This document shows, piece by piece, positions 1 through 12,530 of a stretch of 64,000 nt of DNA. Positions within the stretch are counted from its first letter, which is position 1. Each line of letters starts with the position of its first letter. Source of the DNA: Cycas panzhihuaensis. Taxonomy: Eukaryota; Cycadophyta. A program made the position numbers and the translations under genes. Where the stretch lies: positions 31,503,741-31,567,740 of the forward strand of contig CM041465.1 in assembly GCA_023213395.1 (NCBI GenBank). The letters run 5' to 3'. Below the pieces are notes generated by a model. It made no database searches and had not been told where the DNA came from. It worked only from the letters and a program-made list of their open reading frames with translations.

Positions 1-1072
1 TAATGAGAAAATGTCATCAATGATGGAGGGTTTATGCTAAAGCATAAAATTCTTTATCATAAGTACTATAGTTGAGCTTGGCTTGAGAAAACATTTCAGA
101 ATGATAGGCTATTGGATGTCCCCCCTACTTAAGAATAGCACCAAGGGAAAATTGGGAAGTATCAGTCTTAAGTTTAAAATGTTGATTGAGGTTGGAGAGA
201 TGGAGAATAAGTGCAATACATAAGGCAATTTTCAATTTTTGAAAAGTTGTTTTAGCGAATGAATTCCATATAAAATCTTTAGTACTTTTAGTAAGGATGT
301 TGAGGGGATGTATGATGCTAGAAAAGTGGGAAATAAATTTTCTATAAAAGTTGATGCCACCAAGAAAACCTTTGCGCTCAGTGAGAGCAAAATGTGTGGG
401 CTAACTTTGAATGTGTAAACCTCTTTTGGATTGACATAAATGCCAGCCTCATCAATGATGAATTCAAGGTGTAAGATAGATTATTATGCAAAGAAATATT
501 TCTTGAACTTCACTCTAAGTTGATGTTGTCATAATAAAGCCATTATTGTGTCAGCATGTTGAAGATGCTCTTTAAAGGTGTCACTGAAGATCAAAATATC
601 ATCGAGATAAACAATGACAATTTTTCCCAAGTGGGGGCAAAAAATATTGTTGATAAACTGCATGAAAGTGGTGGGGATGTTGGTTAAACCAAAAGGCATG
701 ATTAACCATTTATAGAGGCCACTTTAAGTCTTGAATGTTTTTTTCCAAGAATTATAAGCTTCAGTATGAACTTAATGATAACCAAAATCCAAGTCAGTTT
801 TAGTAAATTATTTGGCTCCTTTGAGATAATCAAGCAAATCGTCAATGCGAAGAAGTGGATACCAATTTTTTATAGTGATTTTATTAAGAGCTCAGTAATC
901 AATACATAGGTTCCACTCTTTATATTTTTTTGGAATTAGAATTACAAGGGAGCCATAAGGGAAAAACTTGGTTGGACTTTTCCTTCATCAATTAATTGGG
1001 TAAGTCATCGCTCCAATTTGGCACAGGTGAAAGGAGTGGTGTGATATAGAGCTTAATTGGGAAGGGGAGACC
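1..1072 (-). pseudogene. pol: Ty3/gypsy reverse transcriptase and start of RNase H, element A (remnant)
   Basis: Read on the minus strand, 1072 down to 1 gives a degenerate gypsy RT. Visible motifs are MPFGLTNIPTTF near 700, the catalytic YLDD box at 598-609 followed by ILIFSDTF, and the connection into RNase H (HFKLKTDTSQFSLGAIL) near 120-180. RT copies element RNA into cDNA; YLDD is the polymerase active site. Stops and frame changes interrupt the frame, so this is a dead copy. The element leaves the window on the left, so its integrase and 3' LTR are not seen. Family order (PR, RT, RNase H going leftwards) fits one minus-strand element with the next entry. Confidence 0.85.
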
Positions 1073-1683
1073 CTAGAACAAAATCAATGAAATTTTGAAT
1101 AGCACATATGGAGAAAGGCCTTTAGGTTCTACGAAGGCATTAGAGCATGTATCTAAAATAAGTTTTATTGCTTTTGATGGAATTTTATTATAATTTTCCT
1201 TTTCATCTTGACAAATTACATAGAGTGTTATTTGCTTGGATGTATTGGCAAGTTTGACTGTACAATTTTCAGCAATGAGAGCTAATGATGGAGAAGCATT
1301 AGTCGCAAAAATAAGCTTATATGCTTTTCCATTTTTATGAAGTGTATAAGTATTGTAGAAGCCATCATACAATACTTGCCGATCATGCTGATATGGGTTC
1401 CCTAAGAGAAGGTTGTTGCAATCCATAGAAGTGACATCATAATCAATTGTATCTATAAATGTTAAAACAACAAAAGTGACATTAAAAATCTTGTCCACTA
1501 TTATTGTATGACTATACTATTAGCCATTATACACCCAAGAGTATAAGGTTTGGGATGTGGCTTAGTAGGTAACTATAGAGAATCAACAAGAGATTGAGAG
1601 ATGAGATTCTTCATGATATCATTGTTGATAATACAAAGAGCTGGAATTAACAAGTAGGTATTATTTTTTTCTTGGGTTAATAG
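1073..1683 (-). pseudogene. pol: Ty3/gypsy protease and PR-RT linker, element A (remnant)
   Basis: The open stretch 1498-1073 (141 codons) contains MDCNNLLLGNPYQHDRQ followed by YDGFYNTYTL. This is the conserved gypsy segment between protease and RT (usually a D-x-LLG-x-PW pattern). Upstream, 1683-1500 still reads as a degenerate retropepsin: KNLISQSLVDSL and KPHPKPYTLG resemble the protease C-terminal part, but the usual DSG active-site triad is not recognisable. The protease would process the Gag-Pol polyprotein. The coding resemblance stops abruptly at about 1683, where a copia fragment on the other strand begins. Confidence 0.75.
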
Positions 1684-1689
1684 CAATTT

Positions 1690-2060
1690 CCTAGAGCAGT
1701 AAAAGGCAACCTACAGTTGCCCTCTCATTCATAAAAGTTCAGTATAAGTCTATAGTCAGTGTAATATGTGAAGCAGTTTGGTTACGACAACTTCTAGCAG
1801 ATTTGGATCAGCGCCTAAAGGAGTCAATAATGTTATTCTGTAACAAGCAGAGTGTCATCAAGTTAACAAAAAATTTAGTTCTCCATACTCGAATAAAGCA
1901 TATTCAAGTATATTATCACTTCATTTGAGAAAAAGTTCAAACCAAAAAAAGAGATCTAGCATACTGTCCAACAAATGAGCAGATTGTTGGCATCTTAACA
2001 AAGCCATTTAGCAAAGATAAATTTTAAGTTCTTAGAGACAAAATAGGATTAAACATATAA
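1690..2060 (+). pseudogene. pol: Ty1/copia RNase H, element B (3' remnant)
   Basis: Plus-strand copia RNase H C-terminal half. Visible pieces are SSKRQPTVALS, ICEAVWLRQLLADL, a degraded DNQS motif (CNKQSVIKLTKN), HTRIKHIQVYYHFI and the terminal ILTKPF block. The stop in YHFI*EK and the absence of anything further upstream make it a 5'-truncated remnant. It leads directly into a polypurine tract and an LTR, as expected for the end of a copia element. RNase H removes the RNA strand of the RNA/cDNA hybrid. Confidence 0.85.
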
Positions 2061-2075
2061 AACATTAAGAGGGAA
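2061..2075 (+). other. Polypurine tract of element B
   Basis: AACATTAAGAGGGAA lies immediately before TGTTAGATTATAATG. A purine tract directly 5' of a TG LTR edge is the plus-strand primer site of LTR retrotransposons. It agrees with the RNase H remnant just upstream. Confidence 0.75.
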
Positions 2076-2264
2076 TGTTAGATTATAATGTTTTATCTTA
2101 AGAAGATTAAGAGTCATTTAAACACTTATTCATGTAACATAAACATGTGTATGCTATGTGTCATTCAGATATATGGTGGTTATAATTACCATTTGTATAT
2201 ATAGAGCTGATCTCTCATAATAGAATCATCAAGTTCTTCTCCAATCTGTGTTAATACTCTAACA
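2076..2264 (+). repeat. 3' LTR of copia element B
   Basis: Starts TGTTAGATT and ends ACTCTAACA, giving TGTTA/TAACA terminal inverted bases, 189 bp. A TATATAGAG TATA-like box lies near 2196. No partner LTR is present in the window because the 5' side is truncated at about 1690. The first bases resemble the LTR start of E7 (TGTTAGATTATAATGTTT), but the rest does not obviously match. Confidence 0.7.
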
Positions 2265-3217
2265 ACCTATTGCTACTGAATTTGTCAAAACATAGTCATC
2301 ATGATGGTGAGTAAATTTTGTAAAAAGGATTGATCATCTTATCGTTTCTCATAAAACTTATGTCAAGAGTTCACTGATGTATATTTAAGACTAATCTTCT
2401 TGATCACGAAACATAATGTATTCATGATACGCTTGCATATAGAAAGGGCTTATGGCAATATGCTTGTATTACAATGAGAGTTCATATGGGGTAACCTTGC
2501 TAGTAAAGGACTTATGGCTTTTTGCCAGTTTTTATTTTTTAATTTAAAAAAATAAAAAGTTATGAGAAGATTTTTTTTTTTTACTTCCCTTACTTTTCAA
2601 CAAGAAACTTGAGAGAGAAGAAAAAAATTATTGGAAGGCAAAAATTCTATCCCAAAGATACGGATCCATACAGTCATAAAAATTTGTATGACTAGAAAAT
2701 GAAAATAGATTTAAATCAAAACTTTCTTAAACCCCTCCCCAGATATACAGTTGGTTTTTTGTTTGGACCTTTGGTTTACGAAATTTTTGCTCTAGAATAT
2801 AAATGGGTGGCTATGATTTAATTTCCTTTTTTGTTCATATTAAAAAAATCATGAAATTTAATGTAACAAATTAATATTTGAAAGATAGATCCTATCAAAA
2901 GGAAGAGATTAAAACCAGTTTTGAAGAGATTGCCTAAGAAATTTGAGAAAAAATTATAGTTGGAGCCTCAAGCATACATCCCTGCTTTTCAATGTTTTCT
3001 TACTTTCTGAGTAGGATTTTGGTAATACTTCTTTATGATAGAATGATGTTTATGCCATTACACACACACTAGTGAATTTTATTAAATTCTAAAAACTTTT
3101 TTTTTCATTCATATAGGTCTATACAGTGGTTGTACAACTATATATACACCTTCGCAAGCCTTGAAATATTGAAATACATTATCTTTCCAAAAAAATAGCT
3201 TGGCTCTAATACCAAAA
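2265..3217. other. Unassigned AT-rich gap between B and E1
   Basis: About 950 bp with no recognisable coding motif. It holds homopolymer runs near 2573-2582 and 3099-3106 and a short CA run at 3061-3068. Its right end (3201-3214) carries a PBS-like complement described separately, so part of it may be the internal leader of a further minus-strand element. Otherwise I see nothing in it. Confidence 0.4.
3201..3214 (-). other. PBS-like site left of the E1 LTR
   Basis: Plus-strand TGGCTCTAATACCA reads TGGTATTAGAGCCA on the minus strand, an initiator Met-tRNA type primer-binding site. It lies 3 bp outside the outer (left) edge of the LTR at 3218-3688, where a simple 3' LTR should have plain flanking DNA. 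Confidence 0.6.
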
Positions 3218-3688
3218 TGATGTGCCTTCAGGCTTGAGGATAAATGTTTTTTAAGATTTAGGCAGAAAATGCCTTCAGGTTTGTACTTGTATAGGAATCT
3301 TAGGTTTGAGCTAGAAAAAGAGGAATGAGTAACTTCCCTTTTCATTGATTTCTTTGAAGAATAGCATATATATTTATACCAACTTCAAATTGTTGTATGC
3401 AAGACACATAGGTATTATACGTTGTACATGTATCATATATATACGTAACTATTAGTGAAGTCTTTTAAGTACCCTCTAATTGATACATAAAATAATCTAA
3501 AGAACATTATGAATATTAAGACTATATATATACATTAGGACTATATATAAATATTTATCATGGGTAGTATAACCCCCAATGACTCACCAACTCACATGAT
3601 ATTAAAAATCTAACAACTATTAAAATATAAAAATTAAAGGGGAGGCTCATAACCCAAGGTTATGAGCCACAATTAACATTAAATGTCA
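3218..3688 (-). repeat. 3' LTR of E1 (copia)
   Basis: Plus-strand edges are TGATGTGCC and TTAAATGTCA, 471 bp with TGA/TCA termini. On the minus strand the element reads AAAGGGGAAGTAT (polypurine tract) then TGACATTTAATG, as expected for coding sequence lying to its right. TATATATA runs near 3371 and 3440 could include the promoter. A perfect 11-bp inverted repeat with a 3-nt loop occurs at 3644-3668. The 5' LTR of E1 is not in the window: gag is cut by element G at 61347. Confidence 0.7.
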
Positions 3689-5130
3689 ATACTTCCCCTT
3701 TATGTTTATTCTATTTACCTTGATACCTAAACCATCCCTGAAAGCCTGGAATCTATCACGTACTAGTGATTTGGTGAAGATGTCATCTAGTTGTTCTTCT
3801 ATTGGCCTATACACCATCTCAATTACTCCTTGTTGAATCAATTCACAATTAAAGTAATGGTGCACCTAAATATATTAGGTGCAACTATTGAACACTAGAT
3901 TCTTTGCAATCTTCAATGTACTCTGATTGTCACAGTATAAAATAGTCAGTTCCAATTGTGGTAGTTCCATGTCCTCTAAAATCTGTCAATAGTAGTTATA
4001 ACTATAGCCATGTAATTTTCTTCAGTTGAGAACAAAGCAATATTTGATTCCTTTTTACTTCTCTAAGTACCAGTAATAGAACTCAAACTAAAACAATAGT
4101 CAAAAGGTGACTTTCTACTTTCTACACATATGGCCCAATCAAAAATTGTGAATCATGGTAACTTGAAATTATTATTATGCTTGAATTTAATTCCATATTG
4201 AATCGTTCCCTTCAAGTATTTGAGAGTCCTCTTTGCAGCTTTCTAGTGGCTCAGTTTTAGCGCTACTATAAACCTAGGTACTATTCCAACTGCAAATAAA
4301 ATATCAAGTTTGCTAGTAATCAAGTATGTTAAACTTCCCATCGGTTATTTGTATATCGTTGGATCACCATCTACTCCATTATCTTTCGTTGTCAATTTAG
4401 AACCTATCTCTATGGAGATAGGGTTTACTATCAACCATTTTGAATTTCTTCAAAAATTTTCAAGTGTATTTTACCTATGAGATAAAGACATGTTTAGGCC
4501 TTTACCATACTTCCACTTCAAGGAAGTAGTGTAGAATTCCCAAATTTGTCATCTCAAAAAAATATAACTAAGTTTTACCTTCAAGTTTGATATCATATCA
4601 ATATAATTACTTGTTATTAGTAAATCATTAATGTATAATACCACAAATATAATTTTAGTATTATCTGCATTAATGTATAAATTTAAATTAGTTAGAGATC
4701 CCCTAAACCTATTCTTTAAAAAATACTAATCAATCTTTTCATACTAGGCTCTAGTAGCCTATTTCAAGCCGTATAATGCCTTCTTGAGTCGGTATTGACT
4801 TTTTCTAATAAAGTCAAATAGTTGTTCTATGTAGACTTCTTATGTTAGATCCCAATTCAAGAATATGTTTTTCACAACTATCTAGTGAACTTACCAATTG
4901 AATTGTGCAACCATCACCATAATGAAGTATATAGTATTCATCTTTGTAACATGAGTGAATGTTTCTTGGTAGTTGATCCCTTCTTGTTACTTAAAGCTTT
5001 TTCTACAAGTTGAGCTTTATATTTGTCTATAAATCTATCAAACTTGAACTTAGTCCTATAGATCCATTTACAAGAGATTGCATACTTGTCAATAGGTAAT
5101 TTAACCAAATCCCATATATGGTTCTTCATA
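3689..5130 (-). pseudogene. pol: E1 copia reverse transcriptase and RNase H (remnant)
   Basis: Minus strand. The RT N-terminus at 5129-4940 reads WDLVKLPIDKYAISCKWIYRTKF, the standard copia RT opening. RNase H follows to the left with YCDNQSTLKIAKN near 3930, VHHYFNCELIQQGVIEMVYRP, and a terminal IFTKSL block. The polypurine tract AAAGGGGAAG is at about 3692-3701. Many stops interrupt it, and no clear YVDD box survives in a readable frame. The rest of E1 lies on the far side of the E2 insertion at 59853-61346. Confidence 0.8.
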
Positions 5131-5983
5131 ATAGCTTAGATTTTGATATCTATAAAATCATTCTACTTTTGCTCTTTAATGGCCTCTTCAATAATAGATG
5201 GTTTATCGACATCTAACACACATGCCATAAGAGCTATATTCACCTATTCAGAATATTGTAGTTTTGACTTTTACTTTCCCTCAAATTCAAGTAACAACTT
5301 TTCATCATCCTCCATAGTTTTAAAATACCATTTTGAAAATTATTTCTTGGAAAATGAAGGTGAAGATTCAAATAATTTCTTTGGCTTTGGTTTTGGCTTT
5401 GACTTTGTCTTTGACTTTCACTCAGATTTAGATTCTAAGAATTGAAAGGATTATAACTTTGTTACTTCACTAATGTCAAACAACTCATATTCAAATTAAA
5501 TAAGATCGCGTGAAGAGTTACATTTAAGCATCCTCTCAACCTAGTCCTCAACATTAATTGAATCAACATCTAAATCCTTATCTTCATGGAAGATTATATT
5601 ATGAGTTGTATAGACTTTCTGAGTTGACAACTCATATACTTTATATGCTTTTCTTTCATTAGAGTATCCAACAAGTATGCGCTTCATGCTTTTATCATCC
5701 AACTTTTGTCATGTTTCTTTGGGGTTATGCATGTACATTGTATACCCAAAGATTCTTAGATAACAAATAGTCAACTTCTTATTTGACCAAGCCTCCTTAG
5801 GTGTTATATTCCTAAAAACCCTTATAGTGGTTCTATTTGTGAGATATATAGTTATGTTCATAACTTCTGCCCATAAAAAAGTGGCTACATCCCTGCCTTT
5901 CATCAAAGGCTTGCTTTTTTCAACCAAAGTTCTATTTATCCACTTAATAACTCCATTCTATTAAGGCACATAGGTAGTAGCAT
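5131..5983 (-). pseudogene. pol: E1 copia integrase C-terminal half and IN-RT linker
   Basis: Minus strand. The frame 5983-5709 holds the end of the catalytic core: TTYVP, two stops, then NGVIKWINRTL, followed by FLWAEVMNITIYLTNR, TPKEAWSNKK and YLRIFGYTMYMHNP, all standard copia integrase. The linker to the left (about 5440-5340) is Lys/Ser rich with repeated Lys-Pro/Lys-Ser units, encoded by the plus-strand TTTGG/TTTGAC repeats near 5387-5430. The core resumes at 59853 on the other side of E2, in the correct order. Confidence 0.85.
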
Positions 5984-8900
5984 TGGCATAGGAAAGTGAT
6001 CACCTCATATTTCGTTAGAAAATTATTCATATATTGGATGCGGAATCAAGATCACACCTAGGGCAACATTTATGAGTTGAACACAATGTAATCAAAAAAT
6101 GGAAGTTACTTTTACAAGCAACTTCATAGTGTAATGTCACCTAAACCTATTGAATTGGTATCCTTTCTTTCTTTATTAATATCAATTATAGATATTTGTT
6201 ACTCATAAAGGAATGGTAACAAATATATTTGACCTTACAACGTCAAAACAAACAACCCCAAACTACCATATAAACATATGCAAGTGAATGGCTAGTGAAC
6301 CAAAATTTGGCTATAGAGATAAGCAATAATGGCTCAAATGATTCCTCCCAAGTTAGTTTTATAATATGTTAATCGACAATTACCAAGACAGGTAAGAGAA
6401 GCCTACCTTCTTGCTTGTTTACAACCTAACTCATTGTAGAATATTATAAGATTTACTACAAAGATGTTGTATAATCACTCTATGGCAGCATAATACTACA
6501 ACTTAAGAAAAGCACTAGTGCTACACTCTCATTACATCTTGAGTCTATTGTGAACTATCCTATTGAAATGGTAATCATCATCTTGAAATTGTAATTATCC
6601 CATGATAAGACACGTTAGTAACTATTTGTCCTTTGTTTTTCATAGGTTCATACATGTCCATTATTCAAACATACTACTGTCTATTCTTAGATTATATAAG
6701 GCATACAAAACCAATAAATGACTCTAATGTTGTTATGTGAGATGACAACTTAGGGTTGGTTTGAGTATCCCTCCTTATCATAAGTAGATTCATTCAAAGA
6801 ATGAACAATCTGTAGATAGCCACAAATAATAAACTTTGACCAAACTGAAAAAGATTCTCATGCAAACTATTCCTCTCAATAAGAAGGAAACACCTTTCTA
6901 TTTAGCTAACGAATAACCACATACCAAAAAATGCCTTTACTAGGTCATGCTCAAATTCACCTTGATAATAGGGTAAATCACAAACTCTGCTTTTTAAGGT
7001 ATTAGTACAATTTATCAGCTACCCCTTCGCTTGTGTCACTAGAGAAATGCCCATTAGGTCTTATTCCATACAAAGAAAATATGATTCTTTCCAATCAACG
7101 TTGTCAAGTTAGCCTCACAAGGACAAAGGATATAGAAAAAATGATTCTCTCCAATGAAGCAAGTCAGTCTCATAAGGACAAGAGATTTGAAATTAGTAGG
7201 CTTATGGCAATTGACTAGATGATAAGTGTATGGCATGGATGTTTTCATTTGAAAACAATATTTACATTAAAGTTGCTCCTAATTTTTTTTTTAAGAACAT
7301 TTTCCTCTTTGAGGCGAATGATAGGGTATTTCACTAAATGGCTTCAATTGAATAGATACCCAAAGAACTTGTAATTTTCCACTCTTATTGTTTCCATCTA
7401 CAATAATTCAAAAAAAAAAAATCTTTTCTTTACACCCAATGAATCAAAGTTTCTTATTTTCACAACTTTTATTTATTGATAACTTCTAAACTTGAATGTG
7501 TGTTCATGACAATAACACAACCTACATCCTTGATGACTTCTTGGGCTATTTGTGGTGACTCCAATATGATAGAGGTTTTTTTTTTTCTAGCTTATAAATC
7601 TAACTAGTTGGTTAATTATTTGCATCTATTTCACATGGTGGCTAACATCTTGACTTCGTTAGTAGCATCAATCCAATAGAATTTGCAATAAAATTAGACT
7701 AAAATTCTAGGAGGTTCCACCATGTAAAAAATTAGAGCTAAGTGACATCCATTAGGGGATTCTCTATAGAGTTCCCAATCAACTCAACATCAAACTAGGC
7801 ATTTATGCAACATTTAAATTGAAATTAATGACAATTGTTGCATACCTTAAACTAAAGTTTCTTGAATGAATTTGAAGAATAAGTATCTTTCAAATCATAA
7901 CTCCAAACTAGTATAATTTGATTGTAGTGAGAAAATGTATAAGAGAAATATTGGACCAAAATTTGATTTTATTGAAAATGAAACTCACCTATCTTTATCC
8001 CATTAAACAGAAAAGATACATAGTACAAACAATTAAGTAAATACATTAGTGATATCCTTCTACTTTTCTAATATTCCCCTAAAATGGACATATTTCACCT
8101 CAATTGCCATGGTTTAGTTCAAAACTTACATACATGACTAGATTTGATGAGTTTAAGCAAAGGGTAAGAGAATGCAAAGCCTTGTAGTCCCTAGTATATA
8201 AGCACCTTAACAACTTAACTTGTAGTGAATGATAAACAAGAAGTTGTAGTAGCCAGTGATAGCCCTTTCCTAATTAGTTATAGTGGACCCAACTTGAGAA
8301 CAACATATAAATAACCACCCAAAACCAGTGGTCAACTCAGCAAATACAACTTGGATGGAGGAGGTGTACACATCTAAATATAAGGAGGCACTCCAGCTAT
8401 ACTCATAGCCAACATTGACAAATAAAATGTTTGATAGCAATGCCACTTGGCCAAGTTGATCCTAACACTAGTTTGAAACCTAGAAACAGACTCCAAACTT
8501 CCAACTTTCAAAGATTTTGAAACCCAAATCAAAATCATTGAATAAAACCTTATTCACATCGATCTCCCTCCAAAAGAGGCTTTAGTTATAAGCTTGACGA
8601 AATTGAATTTAAAGAGGATGCTCAATCATACTTGCTAGATATACCGCAGAAGGGTCCATATAGATGACAATGCCAAAAATAAGACTAAACCCAAAAGAAT
8701 AACCATGAGATACTTGGATGGTAATACTATAAGGGCCAGAAGCCATAGCCAAGAATTAAATTGACTTGAATCTCTTTTCTTTTTTCGTCTCTATTTAGAG
8801 TGAAATTACTATCTTTTAAAGACAAACATTTTTTAATAAACAAACTATGCTCTTACATGATAGTTGCTTAGATGAATACTTGTAATGAGACTTGAAATTA

Positions 8901-9694
8901 GATAGCCCACTTCAAATTTGTAACCTAACCAAAGGAAAACCATTACTACAAATTCTGAGCTAAACCCTTTATAGAATGCTTCATAACCACCACACTTGTC
9001 TATCCGTGATAGAGTAATGCTTTGTTAAGAGATATCTTAATGACCTTTGGAAGGGAAATAATTGCCCTAGACTCTACAATATTATTTCCATTTGCCATTT
9101 ACTTGAAACAATTATGATCATATACAAACATTCTTCGAATTAAGAATTATTGGGTTTTTTCCAATAACATAACGTCCTCTCCCCCTTTTTTGTCTTGTGA
9201 AGAATGGCATCTCATAATGTCTCCTTCATCGTTGCCTCTTCTACATCTTTTAGAGAATGGTGTTTCCTTCAATCAAGTCTTTATCCTCTTCAAGAAAATT
9301 CACTCTTTCTCCAAAAAATCATCAAATGGAAAACTATGAAACACATTTAAACTTTTTTTTTCTTAAAGAGAGTTCAAAAAGTGACCCCAAAGAGAGTTGC
9401 GAGAGTTTTATTTATCCATTTAAGAAATAAATACATGTTAAGAGAAAGATGACAAGGCCATTTAATTTGTTGCAAAATGTATTAAATGAGCCTTGTCATC
9501 AATCAAAAACTAACATAAATATTAATTCAACTAAATACATGTGACCCCACACAAAAGGGGTATAATATAAAATAGGATAATTACATCAAATGGAGGAAAA
9601 ATCACCTCCTATAACCTAGATCACTAACATATAAAGTGTCACTAACCTAGATGTAGGTGCTTATATCAATAAACAAAATATTATTGTGTCAACA
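5984..9694 (-). repeat. Left (3') LTR of E2, about 3.7 kb
   Basis: Matches 16799-20471 along its whole length. Examples: GATCACACCTAGGGCAACAT near 6050 and GATCACACCCAAGGAAACAT near 16865; CTATTTAGCTAACGAATAAC near 6899 and 17719. The right edge is GTGTCAACA, followed by ATAATGCCCCCTAGGC, the complement of a polypurine tract, so this is the 3' LTR of a minus-strand element. No convincing ORF lies within it. Poly-T/poly-A stretches near 7280, 7410 and 9352 are ordinary low-complexity sequence. Confidence 0.8.
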
Positions 9695-9710
9695 TAATGC
9701 CCCCTAGGCA
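9695..9710 (-). other. Polypurine tract of E2
   Basis: The plus strand TAATGCCCCCTAGGCA is directly adjacent to the LTR edge. On the minus strand this gives a G-rich tract (CCTAGGGGGCATTA) followed at once by TGTTGACAC, the LTR start. Confidence 0.65.
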
Positions 9711-12530
9711 TCAAAGACTAACAAGGCTAAAGATGTCCACTGAATGCAATAACTCAAAATCTAGAAATCAAAAGTAAAACCCATGAAGAGCAAAATATCC
9801 ATACCATCTAAAATGATAAGATCAACATGAAACTAAAAGCTCGATCACTAGCTAAAGTGAAAAGTTATAATCATCATAGTGATCATCAATAACTATTAAA
9901 GAACCAAAAGGAACTATTGGGATGCAATAGTATCCATATATATCTGAAAGACCCAAAGTCAATAGTCTAATGTTGTAGAGAAACATCAAAATTGCATTTG
10001 GAACTCTAGAAGAAGGAATGTTAGCCAATGCCAACTACCAAACCAAACTGAAACAATGATCTAACAATGATGCTAAAATGTAACAGATCTACTAGTGCAA
10101 AAAAATCTTGTGCAACTGGGGTAACACAAGATATAACCACTACCAAGTATACCATAATAGATAAACATATGCAAGAAAAGGATGCCACGATAAAAACAAG
10201 AAGCATCTAAAACATAACTAAGAAGGTAACCAAAAACTAAAATGAGGCATTCAAAGGAATCCCTCCAACTTGAACTGTAGAATTGAAACCAACTGCTCCA
10301 CACATACATCTCTAAAAGATGCTCATGATGAAGACATAGAAAAGTGAATCAAACATTGAACCAGATGCAATGTAGGAACCAATATGTTGAAGGAGTATGA
10401 CAATCAACCTAGTAATCGTTGCCATATAGCCTACATCTGTGATGATGAATCATATTAAAACTAAAATATCTAATGGTTATTCCCAACAACACTTAGAGAT
10501 AGAAGATCCCAAGAATATGTTAGAAAAGGCAATAATCAAAGGCACTATAACAACAATAGGAAAAAGATCATCTGTTGCCAAACTAAAAACCAACATCAAG
10601 TGAATCCAAGAAAATGAACATCTCTTAGATGGAAGCAGAATAAAATTCTATTGTAACTAAAGAACACACAAACCATGCTAGCCTAAAGCATTTAGTTGAA
10701 AATCTAAACAAAATTGTTGTTTAGACTATATACAAAAGTAGAGAATCTACTTGAACATAATGCCCATAAGTTGAACAATATTGAAAGAAACTAGGACAAA
10801 AGAAAAAAAGACATGTTCAACCATGAATCGCTACCACTAAAGGTGACCGAAAAGGTCAACGATGAAGAAGGTGAGAGACTCCTAAGGAGTAGGCTAGGAA
10901 TAAGGAATGACTCAATGTAAACACCAATAATCCCCAATCCAAAAACTAAAGTGATGTCAACTCAATAAACGGGTAGGTAATGGGAGTCTCTCAAGATTGG
11001 ATCAATGGCATCTTAATCCCTTTGATGGTGAGTTGTATGACTCAATCTAATATAGGGTCAAGGTCAGGGAAGAGAGTTGGCTCTAAACTCTTGTATTCTC
11101 TTCATAGTGACAACTCAAGTGACTCAACAAGATTGTTTAACATGACCCAATTGACTTAGACATAAGATCTAAGTAAATAGGTAAGGAAACTAGGTGGAAG
11201 AGAATATAAGAATTGTCGACGGTCGTAATACATTTTTACAAAAGGCCAACTTAAATAAATAAACAATCAAAAGCATAAGGGCACTATCATTCTACCTAGA
11301 CTTATGCAAAACCCAATTTGAGTTTTTGAAAGAGATTCAAAGTGGGAATAGGCCAATACACATAAAACAAACATTACATTCTTAGGTGTCTATCCAAGAA
11401 ATAAGAAGAAAGAAGATTTATTTATCTACAGGGAAGGTGAAATAAACTCCTCCAAGCCAACTAGTCTAATGGTGCCCATTGGACTCTACTATGATAAGTA
11501 GCATGAAACCTAGGGGAGGGAGTCTAGGCATAAGAAAAATCTAGGTTTTGTACCTAACCTTATTTATAGATAAGTCGACTCAGTGTAGATTGATGTCATA
11601 CAAAACATGGCTACAAACATTGAAGATTTTGATACAGAACATGCAACCTAAGTAGAAAGAAGATGGAAGTAGTCTAAATATAATGAACCTTAATGGAACA
11701 AAATAAGGAGACATATTCCCAATGAGCCAAATGAATAAACCCAATTTTATCAATAAAGAAATGCCAACACCTAATAGTCTTTGATAGTTTTCTATAGATG
11801 AAGTCTTTAACCTGTTATCTCACTATTCACTCATGAGATATACAATAGGTGTTGATATCTCCACTCTCCTACAAATATAAGCAACCCCTCACAATAGTGA
11901 TTAATGTGGCTACTATCACACTCATCACATAGATCTCGTGGCCCCATAATGCTAAAGATTTATGTGGAGAACTCAGAGGGGCTGAAACTAAGAAACTTTA
12001 CACCTACAACTAGTCAACAATTAACAATTAAAGTAACACAATAAATATTGCACTCTCCACAAAGGTGGCTGACTAATTCTCATGAATTGGGTATAATTCA
12101 TAAGGGGGGGAGTGGCTCTAAGTTCTTAAAATTCTTCGACTCAAAAACTCTTTTTAGATTCAATGAAGAAAAAGAATTGTAAGACTATGTTCTTACAACA
12201 ATATCACTCAACATCTAAAAAGGGAAAACAAGTAAACCAAATAAAACAAAAGTTATATGCAAACCACTATGTACACTAACCTATCAGGAAAAAGCCTATT
12301 AATGAGCATTAAGTATCATATTTATCAGATAGTCAACTACATAATTATGCAAGCATGGGATATGCATGATAGCAAAAGAGTGGAAAAAGTAATCTAAATA
12401 GCAAATATAGTGCAGCATAGAAGCTAAAACAGGGTTGTGCACAACACAACTACTAAGAACTTAGCTAACTAACGGTTGCAAATTAGAGTAGAGGATGACA
12501 TTCTACACATGATGAAATGGTAGATTGCAA
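9711..12530. other. E2 interior, 3' side, no recognisable coding
   Basis: About 2.8 kb between the candidate archaeal-type RNase H and the 3' LTR. Several open stretches of 60-80 codons on the minus strand (for example 9852-10309) overlap each other, are Cys/Phe/Tyr rich and show no motif, so I treat them as chance. In Tat elements an integrase could lie here; I could not find HHCC or D,D(35)E motifs by eye. Confidence 0.4.

Noticed and set aside
5387-5430. Possible coding minisatellite of TTTGGCTTTGG units
   Set aside because: Short, degenerate and explained by the low-complexity basic linker.
5143-5445. 100-codon plus-strand open stretch with Phe/Asp/Gly repeats
   Set aside because: Complement of the Lys/Pro/Ser-rich linker of E1; no plus-strand support.
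9852-10309. Three overlapping 60-78 codon open stretches on the minus strand
   Set aside because: Hydrophobic, motif-free and mutually overlapping; they lie in the decayed E2 interior.
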